Assembly (NCBI GenBank): GCA_949358305.1
Contig: OX442315.1
Span: 1,302,001 to 1,366,000 of the forward strand
Direction: 5' to 3'
DNA: 64,000 nt
DNA from: Strigamia acuminata
Taxonomy: Eukaryota > Arthropoda > Chilopoda > Geophilomorpha > Linotaeniidae
Position numbers and translations under genes: made by a program. The notes beneath the pieces were generated by a model that was given only the letters and a program-made list of their open reading frames with translations, searched no databases and had not been told where the DNA came from. This document shows, one piece after another, positions 30,381-39,333 of the stretch. How positions within the stretch are numbered: the stretch's first letter is position 1; every line of letters starts with the position of its first letter.

Positions 30381-33300
30381 TTATTTCTTCGCCGCCTGCG
30401 CTGACTCGTTTTTTGACTCGTTTTTTGCCATGGCGAGTTTAATCTCTGCCATCTGCTTCATTATCGCGTCAAACTTAGCGTCTTCTTTCGCTGTTCTTGG
30501 GCACTCATTGGAGTAGTGGCCCGGTTGGTTACACTTGAAACAGCGAATATTTGATTTGTCTCTTGGGGCTTCAGTCGATTTCTTTTTTTCAGGGTCTACT
30601 TTCGATGGTGGCGTGTAATTTTTCCGAAAATACTTCGGAATTCGGCCGGCATTTGGTTTTAACCTGGCGCGAAATTCTTCTACCGCTCTATCTCGATGGA
30701 TGAGATGTACTAGCGGTCCTTCTTCATCGCAACCCGTTGATAAGGTATCGCGATAGCTTCGTATTTCTTCGTCCGTCGAATAATCGTCTTTTTCTTCTTT
30801 TTCGTCTGATTTTCCGGCATCTTGTCCGGCTTCCTCCCCCTCCTTGACCTCCTCCAGTGTCGCTTGCATGGCTGACGCTGTCGGTGCCTTTTTAGGGGCG
30901 GCCAAAGGGTTGGAAGGCAGCGTGGATGTCAGTTTATTTTTTATTTGTAAACCAACACTAGCTTCCGCCAGTTCCATTATACCGCTAAGATATTCAGTAG
31001 GGCGCATGATTTTGTCTGTCGCCCCATATCTTTCCGCACTCAACTTGAGACGGTTTGCGGTTGCTGCTTTCTCCGCTTCGGGTAAAGCGGAATAATACCT
31101 CTTCTCGATATCTATCGTGTTCTCGAACAGGAAGGCGCTCATCTCCTCGTAGCTACCTCCTGTCGGTGCCCTTTCTTCAAGTAGCACCCGTTGCGAGTAC
31201 TCCGACAAACCGCCGAGAAAGAAAAGGTTGAATCCCGTGGCATGAAATTCCATCGGGGCCTTTTCGAACAACAATCTGGCGCGAATGTCGTAATCCATTA
31301 TGGTTTCACCAGGCATCTGGCGAAGACCTCGCATCTTTCGGCTCACCTCCTCGGGTGTCTCGCCGTAGCGCAGGTCGAATCTCATTAAAAAGTCGTCCCA
31401 ATTGACGCCTTTCAATCCTTGGTACCACTCACGTGCCGAGCCTGTCATTAGCTCGACAATACCGTGGGTGAGCATGTCTCCTACGGTGGCTTTAGTGGCA
31501 GTCTTAATTCGAATTACTTCGTCAAAGAAGCGATCTCCCGCTTTCCATGACCCGTCGAAACGGTTCTGAATATAAAATTGCCACCTAATATTCCCGGTGA
31601 CACTCATTGTATCACGCCGGGAAACAGCGTATTTTTTCTTTACGCGGTCGCCAGTACTACGATTACGATCGTTTCGTTTGCTCAGATCGATTCCCTCGGC
31701 TTTTAATGAGCCAAGCAGGGCTCTTCCAAGCTCTCCCATCGTATACTGCCGACCCGTCGAATCGGTAAACGCGCTTTGTCGGGGAAGGTCCTGAAACTCC
31801 TCCCGTCGGTGGCCGCTATTTTCCGATCGACGTCGTTTCTCTCTATCGCGCGGAGAGTTGGATCTCTTCCGGCGATTACTTGATTTATCATTTCGTCTGT
31901 CGTCGTTGGACGAGGGGTCGGAGCTGGGGTCGGGAGACGGTGAGTGGCGTGGCAGGTTGCGCCGTGAAGAGTTTGACTCTTTCCGGCCCCTACGACGGTC
32001 GTCACGTTCCCTTTCCCTGCGTTCATCGCGTTCTCTCTCCCTTCGTCTTTCTCCGGAACCTCTCTCCGAATCGTGATGACTGGGTGCATTCGACTCCAGT
32101 TCATCCGACGACGAATCACTGTTTCCGTAGTGATACTGTTGCTGTCCTCTCTCGCGTTGACGTTCCTCTCTTGACGACGTGCGGTCTTCGGAATGTTTTC
32201 TCGAAGGTCCGTCGTCTTTGAGGATGGGTACCGGCTGTTGCCAGTCGCTACCCCGCGGGTCGTCACGTTGTCGGCTCGTGTGAGTCTGTTCTTCGTTACG
32301 ACGCGCGTTGTTCGCATTTATTAATCGGTTGATAGCGTTGTTAGTATTATCGTCTAACGCCATCATGCGAGGTCGAACGCGTTGTCCGGTCGAAACTTCC
32401 CGTTTGCGTGGAGTGACTGGCACTTCCTTTTTTCGCTCGGGTTTGGGGCTGACCTTCGGCGTGCGCTTCGGGTCGCCTTCGACGCTCTTGTCGGACAATT
32501 CGGACGAGCTAACTTCTGGCTTGCGAACGGATTTTGGTTTGTCTCGTTGCAGCCTAGCCATGAAAGCTTGTTCAGCTTCTTGCTGAGAATGGAATGCATA
32601 ACGATGTGCATGTAAGGCTCGATCAACTATTTCAACCTCTTCTGGAGTGGTCGGAACGCGCTGGGATTTGCCGTACTCGAGAGCTCGCGCTTCTCTTTCT
32701 GCCAGCTTCCGCTTTCTCTCGCGGATGGCTTGTCGGGCGTCATTCTCGACATCCGTTTCAAATTGAGCGGAATCTACCATTTGTTGAGCGTATGCGCCTT
32801 CAACAACAATGATTTCTGGGGATAACCTGTGCGCTCTTAAAGCTGCACGTACGATTTGTAATGTTTCGTACACAGTTATTTTTCCCGTTGGCAGAGTGTA
32901 TTGTACACCTTCTGCCTGTGCCAACTGCATCGTGTCAACCAATGTGGCCGAGACGCTGTAAGGCTGGCTCGGGACACGCTCAGTATTTGACGCATTGGAC
33001 TTGTGTCCTTCGGACCTGACCGAAGCTGGGCGGCTTTGCGTAATTGGCGTGTTTAGTGCCGAATTAGCTGTCGTATTTGAGGCCGTCTTTTGTATTGGAG
33101 ACGCCGCTTTCGGACTGCCCACCTCGGTGTCGTGCGTTAGACGAGGCGATGGGTTACGGGATAAAACCTCGTTTCCGCTCGTCTCGCCGTCACGGTTAGA
33201 ACGCGGCAGTTTGGAGTGAGATTGCTCTTCACCCCGCTCTGTCTCGTCCAATCGCTGCCTCGTCTCGGAACGAGACGGGTGCGATGCCTCTGATGCGTTT

Positions 33301-33461
33301 CTACGATCGGGTTTAGGCTTACGCCGTTTTTGCCTCGCTTCGTGCGCTGAGGCTTTGGGTAAGGGACCTCCAGATCGCAAATGATAATCGGCGCCTTTAC
33401 GGCTACCGGCTCTCTTGTTTGCGTCGGAGTCGGAATCCGTTGCTCGGATATTGTCTGCCAT
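30381..33461 (-). CDS. Gypsy B Gag, intact (1026 aa)
   Basis: An unusually long Gag. The N-terminal ~550 residues are low-complexity, rich in Arg, Ser, Glu and Lys, with many RERERD/RRER-like runs resembling an RS domain. The retrotransposon Gag core follows, from about residue 600 (GSAREWYQGLKGVNWDDFLMRF and RYGETPEEV). Then come an acidic linker and one CCHC knuckle, CFKCNQPGHYSNEC, near residue 980. A Lys/Ala-rich tail closes it. Gag assembles the particle and the knuckle binds genomic RNA. The ATG at 33461 lies only about 50 bases after the PBS. No break was seen. Confidence 0.92.
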   Translation of the reverse strand: MADNIRATDSDSDANKRAGSRKGADYHLRSGGPLPKASAHEARQKRRKPKPDRRNASEASHPSRSETRQRLDETERGEEQSHSKLPRSNRDGETSGNEVLSRNPSPRLTHDTEVGSPKAASPIQKTASNTTANSALNTPITQSRPASVRSEGHKSNASNTERVPSQPYSVSATLVDTMQLAQAEGVQYTLPTGKITVYETLQIVRAALRAHRLSPEIIVVEGAYAQQMVDSAQFETDVENDARQAIRERKRKLAEREARALEYGKSQRVPTTPEEVEIVDRALHAHRYAFHSQQEAEQAFMARLQRDKPKSVRKPEVSSSELSDKSVEGDPKRTPKVSPKPERKKEVPVTPRKREVSTGQRVRPRMMALDDNTNNAINRLINANNARRNEEQTHTSRQRDDPRGSDWQQPVPILKDDGPSRKHSEDRTSSREERQRERGQQQYHYGNSDSSSDELESNAPSHHDSERGSGERRRERERDERRERERDDRRRGRKESNSSRRNLPRHSPSPDPSSDPSSNDDRRNDKSSNRRKRSNSPRDREKRRRSENSGHRREEFQDLPRQSAFTDSTGRQYTMGELGRALLGSLKAEGIDLSKRNDRNRSTGDRVKKKYAVSRRDTMSVTGNIRWQFYIQNRFDGSWKAGDRFFDEVIRIKTATKATVGDMLTHGIVELMTGSAREWYQGLKGVNWDDFLMRFDLRYGETPEEVSRKMRGLRQMPGETIMDYDIRARLLFEKAPMEFHATGFNLFFLGGLSEYSQRVLLEERAPTGGSYEEMSAFLFENTIDIEKRYYSALPEAEKAATANRLKLSAERYGATDKIMRPTEYLSGIMELAEASVGLQIKNKLTSTLPSNPLAAPKKAPTASAMQATLEEVKEGEEAGQDAGKSDEKEEKDDYSTDEEIRSYRDTLSTGCDEEGPLVHLIHRDRAVEEFRARLKPNAGRIPKYFRKNYTPPSKVDPEKKKSTEAPRDKSNIRCFKCNQPGHYSNECPRTAKEDAKFDAIMKQMAEIKLAMAKNESKNESAQAAKK

Positions 33462-33510
33462 TTTTTGGGTATGAAAATGATCTCAAGTTCTATTCGAGTC
33501 GTTTAAATCG

Positions 33511-33528
33511 ATCCCGGACAGGCCCCCA
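33511..33528 (-). other. Primer-binding site of gypsy B (tRNA-Pro-like)
   Basis: The plus strand reads ATCCCGGACAGGCCCCCA. This matches the 3' end of animal tRNA-Pro (ATCCCGGACGAGCCCCCA) except for an AG/GA inversion. A two-base CG spacer separates it from the LTR, the same spacing as in gypsy C. Confidence 0.7.
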
Positions 33529-33530
33529 CG

Positions 33531-34475
33531 TGTCGCGCTCAACTCGGTCTGTCGCTGATACGTGGTCTGAGTCACTCTCTAATCTCGCAATACCGCTTTA
33601 CTCAAGCGGTTACCCAAATAATGTGAAACGGCAAACAATGTAAAATGGTAAATATAATAAATGTATTTATTATACGGGAATGTACAGGTAAAAGGGATAA
33701 AATATGTAAGGGAATAAAAAGGTAAAAGGTTGGGGTGTGTGAAGTTGGCGGGAAACTGGTCGAGGTCGTCCTTTGTTGGCGCTCTGGTTCCAAGATGGCG
33801 TCCGCGTGGCAACGTGGTGTCGTCTTGGGCCGGCGTGGCAATGAATGGCGTCCTCGTCTCACGTTTCTCGTTCAGTCCTTCGGGCTCACGCTGGTCGGGC
33901 GCGAGTGAATGCCTAAAAGGTCTTACTTCTGGTCTGTTGTCTAGGTTTAGGGTTTTGTTTAGGTGTCCGGCGATCACACAGCGGCGGACGCTTGGTGGTT
34001 CCCGGCGATACACACAGCGGCGGGAACGCTCGTCGTGGTTACTGCAATTTAGGCTTGTGCGACCGTTTGTCTGCACAACTCGCTAAATTGGAGTAGGTTT
34101 ACTATTTCTAGCTGGCTTGCTAAAATAGTGTGGTAATCTTGTTTCGCAGGTTACTCTGCGGAGGTTAACACAAATCAATCGTACTCACGTTGAAAGTCCC
34201 TTGTCCTAGGTCACTCCTGAAGTCTTTGTACTTAGGCTTGATCGTTTTAGGACGTTTGGCTTTTACGTGTATCTTGGTTGATTTTTGTGTTGGTTCTGCC
34301 CGCTCAGTGCAAGGCAAATTCCTTTGCACAAAGCGGGGGGTGACAGGTGACTTTAGCTACCCAATGGTGGAAGAGACGGATCTCCCCCACTCCCCCAGGG
34401 CAGACGCCCGTCCATTGACTGGATGTCAATGCTCTGAGGGAAGAGAGGCGCGCGTGCGACTCCCCCTCTTTACCC
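33531..34475 (-). repeat. Right (5') LTR of gypsy B, first part
   Basis: 945 bases of the 999-bp LTR, from plus-strand TGTCGCGC to the ACCC target site of gypsy C. The remaining 54 bases are at 47948-48001. About five substitutions separate it from bases 1-873. Confidence 0.95.
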
Positions 34476-35916
34476 TGTGACGATGACTACCCGGGATAGG
34501 AATTAATGCTAAAAGGACAAGTGAAACTGCAGAGTGTAGTAAAGTGCAAAGAATGAAGCGTTTATGTTTCTCAAAACATAGAACATTTATTCAAGTCAAA
34601 ATAAGTTATATAATAACTATGGCCGACAAAATGGCCAGTAAAATATGTGTGTAACTAGCTAAACAAACGAGTGGCTCAAAAGGCCTTAATAACGTTAACA
34701 GTTGTGTTCAGCCTTGAAATAAGAGTGTGTAAAGTTCTTATTTCGGGCGTAAAAGGTGTCGTCTGCAATCGGACTGATTGTCGTCTGCTTCGGTTGGTTC
34801 TGTGTAACTAAATTATCCGAGAAGTGCGGTTGTCTTTGCTGCATCGTCACAACTTTGGGTGACCATTGGTTTAAATATCTATTCGTAGATATTTACCAAT
34901 TGGTCTATTTATGATTATCAAGATAACCATAAATATGAGTTACTCAAAGTTAAACTTCGAATAATCATGTTGAATTTACGAATAAATCCAATCATGCAAA
35001 GGTATGAATTGAATTATTAAATTACAAATAATCTAATAATCAAACATAACTAAAACCTGTATAAATAAAACGATTATGAAAAGACCCTGTCGATTCTGTT
35101 GCACCAAAGTACAACCAGCCCAGAATTGAATCAATGGCGCTCACGTCAATCCAACACTAGGTTTGACCCTAATGTCTCGTTGGAAAAGGAATTGAGCACG
35201 GCATTTTACTGCACGTGCCCCTACAACGGAATGTTGGCATGAAGTACGGAAAGGGAATTGAGCACGGCATTTTACTGCGCGTGCCCCTACAACGGAATGT
35301 TGGCATGAAGTACGAAAAAGGGTTGAGCACGGAATTTAATGCACGTGCCCCTACAACGGAATGTTGGCATGAAGCGAAGCGAAGCGTAGAATATGGGCTC
35401 AAGTAAGTATCAAACAGAAAACAAAAACAAGAGCGAGCTATTTCCGGTTTACACTGGAATATATACTCAGAGAGAAGAATGAGTGGCCATTGCTCCAATA
35501 GGAACACTGGTCACTCAAAACTGTCCAATCCTAATAAATGGGAAGTGGATACAGGAGACATAGTCTTCTACAAAGTCTGTCCCAGGAAGTGGATACGGAG
35601 GACACATTTGCAATTAAGGCTATTGTCTTAATTCAAAGTGTATCTTCAAACACTGTGGGTGGTGAGGGGTGACTTAATCCTTTTGCCCAGGTGTTGTTAT
35701 AATTTGTCCAAATCATAACACAACTGGAGGAATAAAGACTCAACTATATCATACTAGTATGATATAATATCTAGGGATACCGTGGATTTATATAAAACCT
35801 TTAATTTTATATAAATATCACATAAATAACATGTATATTCGAATTTCCCGCCGAAATGGGAAATAGCGCCATCTATCGGTGAACTTGGGACTAAATATGA
35901 CGTCATGACCGTCACA
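34476..35916 (-). repeat. 3' LTR of gypsy C
   Basis: 1441 bp. It contains a three-copy tandem repeat of 65-66 bp (35194-35375, units beginning GAGCACGG) followed by a short GAAGC run. The outer end has TAGCGCCATCTATCGGTGAAC at 35864-35884, a block shared with the gypsy D LTR. Confidence 0.96.
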
Positions 35917-36498
35917 AGTCCCCCTTAATTAGGCTGAAGTGCAAACACTTCGACTAATTCTCAAAAACAAACAAGTTCACCGGAAATCATCATTAATCTC
36001 AACTTTTATCGTAACCGAAGATCAAACTAATTTTTCGTCGAATTTTTAACAGAATAAAAAATCTCTAAACCGAAAAATGGAATGCTTCAAAATGTTTTAT
36101 TAAATAATGTTTAAATTATTGAATAAATGGTTACAAAAATAACTGGTTATTTTCTTCAGAAAAACAAACACTAGAAAAACTCAAAGAATTACACAAAATA
36201 TTTAAATTCAAACTTAGAATCTAACATATTATAATCGTAACGTAAAGGCAAGTATAGCAAAGAATTGACTTAATTCGAATGCACTTACAACTAGAAACAA
36301 ATGTTCAAAATTCAAATAATAAACTCGAATACACAAAACTTTTTTAGGGTTAAAATGGTTAATTAAAATAACTTGACAACTTCGCGTTTTGTCCCACACC
36401 GCAACAACTAATATCGACCACTTGAATCGAAAGTCTTTCACTTAGAAGCTACGACACCGAAATTTCGAGAAATAACGATATGTCGTGATGTGAAATTA
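35917..36498 (-). other. 3' untranslated region of gypsy C
   Basis: AT-rich and non-coding, between the ORF3 stop and the LTR. The minus strand ends in AAGGGGGACT directly before the LTR TGTGAC, a weak PPT. Confidence 0.6.
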
Positions 36499-38232
36499 CT
36501 ATTTGTCCTCATCTCGACTATAAGTCGGGCGTTCCCCTTCTTCGCTCGATTTTGGTTCGGGCTCGAAGAGAACAACATCGCGAATTGAATTCACGTCTTC
36601 AACGACTTCAAGAATCGGGGAAACCGGTTTCAAGTCGACTGAGGCTGGTACTTCCAACGATTCGAGAGGGATCTCGTGCTGTTTGGATCCCGCCTCGTAA
36701 ATGGACAACGGTGTAGGAAGAGCGCGTGCCCAGCCGGCGTCAATAATGTCGTCCATTTCCGGGGTGATCTGGTTAATCATACGATACCAGATATGTTCTA
36801 GTACTTTGAAATCTTCCGAGCGCTTGTTATTCAACACCCATCTCATTATCATAAGAGGGACATTGAAATTTGGGGATCTGTCCGCTCGAATCGAGTGAGA
36901 AATCGACTTAGCCGCCTCAATGAGCATCGGTAAGTAGTGGTCCATCTCTTGGTGGGCACGTTCGATGTTCGAAACCTCTTGTAGCGGCAAGAATGGTGAC
37001 ACCATCAACACCTTGGTAATTACACTCTCCTTCAGAGTAATGTGGATGGGTTGGCTGGCTAGGCCTGCTTGAGGTGATGGTGTCTCGGCGGCAGTATACG
37101 CGTCTGCCCACGAGAGAGGAAGTTTCTTTACCGCGGTCTCGAAAGACGGCGGTAGGGGGACTTCTCGCGGTTGAGAACGTGCTACCGAAGTAACCGTACT
37201 CTCCGAATACTTACTTGCACTGGTGACAGTTGCTGAAATACTCGGCTCAGGCTGTTTCTCTGTGAACCCACCATAGGGTGTGTCCACCGGGTTCATTTCT
37301 TCGGGAGAGATGAGGATGGCCTCATCATCGTCTTTGAAGATCAGCTTGCAACCTTTGCAAATCACCCAGGGTTTAGTAACCGGGGCGGAAAGTCCCTTTA
37401 CTATGAATGGTGTGGCATCGTAATCCCATGGATTATTTGCGAAACGGCGCTTCGAGCCTCCGCAGTTGCTGCAAACGACCGCGTGAATTCCCGCAACGAT
37501 TGCAGTGGTCCAGCCACAACCGTTGCATAACGGGCATGGCACTTCGTTTCCCTTTAAGATCAAACAGCTAGCCGGGTTGGCAGATTGCGTATCGAGGAGG
37601 ACCTTTTCCTTTCGCTTGTTTTTGATGGGGTCCAAAACAACACCTTGGGCAGCACGAGTCAGTACTTCAGTTGAGGTGCTGGCTCGTCGTTGAGGATGGT
37701 TATCATAAGCTAGACTTTTTTGTCCTCCACGGTAATAAGGGCGAGTCGAAGATCCGCGTGGGAACTTGGTGCTCGAGGATCCTTGATTCTGGGAAAAACT
37801 GTCTTGTTTCTTGGGCCGCTCCTGAACATGACGGGATGGTTCCCGTTCGCCATATTCAGAAGCTGAGCGTGAGTCAGCCTTGGACATTTGGACTTGACGA
37901 GTTGGCTCTCGCTCGCTTGACACCGATTGTGAGCGAGGATCCGTTCTGGCTTTGGGCATTCGCACCGTATACGTGCCATCGCGGGATTGGTGACAATCGC
38001 TTTTCGAATGGTCCTCACGTACACGGGCCCCTACTCCTAACAGAGTCTGAATGTAGTTCGGGACTAGTCCCGGGTTGCTCTCCACCCATTGTGCAAAAAT
38101 CTCCACGTCGCGGGCTCGTTCAGCGGGTTCCGCATACGCAGGGGGCGGAGGTGGAGGCGGATCCGAGTCCGAGGAGTCGTCGCCGCGAACGTGGCGACGC
38201 TTGGACGGCCCTGCTTTGTTCTTTTTATCCAT
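36499..38232 (-). CDS. Gypsy C ORF3, cysteine-rich accessory protein (577 aa)
   Basis: Third ORF of element C, in the env position but not env-like: no signal peptide, hydrophobic span or furin-like site. I start it at ATG 38232 (MDKKNKAGPSK), just after a likely 3' splice site (TTTCATAATAG, 4 bases upstream). The open frame extends back to 38274 through the presumed intron. The N-terminus is basic, then Ser/Asp/Pro-rich, then Arg/Ser-rich and disordered. At residue 233 starts the module CPLCNGCGW, then CSNCGGSKRR, PW, IVKG, and W-x2-CKGCKL. The C-terminal half has predicted helices and an acidic tail. The CxxCxG repeats recall DnaJ-type zinc fingers, so zinc binding is likely. Function is unknown. 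Gypsy D ORF3 has the same module at residue 231. Confidence 0.85.
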   Translation of the reverse strand: MDKKNKAGPSKRRHVRGDDSSDSDPPPPPPPAYAEPAERARDVEIFAQWVESNPGLVPNYIQTLLGVGARVREDHSKSDCHQSRDGTYTVRMPKARTDPRSQSVSSEREPTRQVQMSKADSRSASEYGEREPSRHVQERPKKQDSFSQNQGSSSTKFPRGSSTRPYYRGGQKSLAYDNHPQRRASTSTEVLTRAAQGVVLDPIKNKRKEKVLLDTQSANPASCLILKGNEVPCPLCNGCGWTTAIVAGIHAVVCSNCGGSKRRFANNPWDYDATPFIVKGLSAPVTKPWVICKGCKLIFKDDDEAILISPEEMNPVDTPYGGFTEKQPEPSISATVTSASKYSESTVTSVARSQPREVPLPPSFETAVKKLPLSWADAYTAAETPSPQAGLASQPIHITLKESVITKVLMVSPFLPLQEVSNIERAHQEMDHYLPMLIEAAKSISHSIRADRSPNFNVPLMIMRWVLNNKRSEDFKVLEHIWYRMINQITPEMDDIIDAGWARALPTPLSIYEAGSKQHEIPLESLEVPASVDLKPVSPILEVVEDVNSIRDVVLFEPEPKSSEEGERPTYSRDEDK

Positions 38233-38755
38233 AATGCTATTATGAAATGAAAGAACGTATAAATTTTGTGACAAAATTCATAAAATATAACAAGTATAAA
38301 ATTCGTCAAAATTATTTAGTTTTATAAAATAAAACCAAATATTTTCTCGATTTATATCGAACCGGGTATGATTTCGAAGGAAATATTACTTTAAATCAGG
38401 TGTTAAACTAACGATAAATCTATTTTGGTGTTAAATAATTTTTAATTCACCGAAATATTTCGAAAAAACAATATTAAAATTGTCAAATCGTGTGTGGGGG
38501 CAAATGGCGCCCTCTGTGGATAAGTTGACAACTTTACCCACCTTATTTGAGTGAGAAAATAGTTATCTTTAAACAGAATAACCTTTTTGACAAGAAATCA
38601 TAAATTTAGTTCGATATATATATAATTATACATGAATGCTAAACATTACCACTACGTTTCTTTGACGTTGAACGCTTCGAAAAAGGGAATTCGTACTCGG
38701 CAGAGTAGGAACAGGTCGTAACCGGACGAATGTCGGCGACGAGAATCGGCTTTTT

Positions 38756-38819
38756 CTTGAAGGAAAAAAACCAAGCTGTCATAGGATAATCGTTTTAAAA
38801 TAAATTTCGAAAAACTTAC
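38756..38819 (-). other. Probable 64-nt mini-intron (second)
   Basis: On the minus strand it starts GTAAGTTTTTCG and ends TTTTTCCTTCAAG, with a pyrimidine-rich tract before the AG. It resembles the other mini-intron at both ends (GTAAGTTTT, and ATGACA..TTG near the 3' end), as if one arose by duplication. Confidence 0.55.
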
Positions 38820-38934
38820 GAATGTACGCGTTGTTGAACGCACTATTCAACGAGTTTCCGACGAAACTTTGACGTGGATGAACAAACTCGTCGCTGATGA
38901 AGCAACGGGTTGGTGACGGAATTATTGAATTTTC

Positions 38935-38997
38935 CTTGAAAGAAAATCAAATTGTCATGTAAACGTGAGTTCATGTTAAATTTTCGAGAAAACTTAC
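38935..38997 (-). other. Probable 63-nt mini-intron (first)
   Basis: On the minus strand it starts GTAAGTTTTCTCG and ends GATTTTCTTTCAAG. It lies downstream of an ATG at 39076 and is a multiple of three, so a short 5' frame is open whether it is spliced or not. Confidence 0.55.
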
Positions 38998-39333
38998 GAT
39001 TGAATACGTGTCGGAACTCGAATCTCGGCAGATCTAGACGAAGGCAATGGTTGCGATTTGTCAAGTGAAGTGTCACGCTTTGAGTAATACGAAGGTGAGA
39101 AAAACTACTCTCTAACTAGGGGTCAACTCTAATTTCGAGGGATCTTCTCATTGGTTCGTAATTACTCATCCTGGAATTTGTTATTAATTCACAGGGGTAG
39201 ACACTTGTATGAAAATGTTTACACGAGGATTAATTTAAATAAATAACTTCGTGGAAATCGAGTCACACAAAATTAAATTTAGTGAGTAATTTCGAAAAAT
39301 TATTTACTAAGGCAATATATAAGTTCCAAAAAA

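Larger units (their letters stand above)
38233..39333 (-). other. Gypsy C pol-ORF3 spacer with probable small exons
   Basis: About 1.1 kb, mostly AT-rich. It contains two similar 63-64-nt segments with canonical GTAAGT donors and TTCAAG acceptors on the minus strand (38935-38997 and 38756-38819). They enclose a 115-nt exon-like stretch. Spliced, one frame stays open across the second junction to a stop at 38652. Confidence 0.55.

Noticed and set aside
36499-38274. ORF3 of gypsy C as a retroviral envelope gene
   Set aside because: No signal peptide, cleavage site or transmembrane helix; the cysteines form zinc-finger-like pairs.
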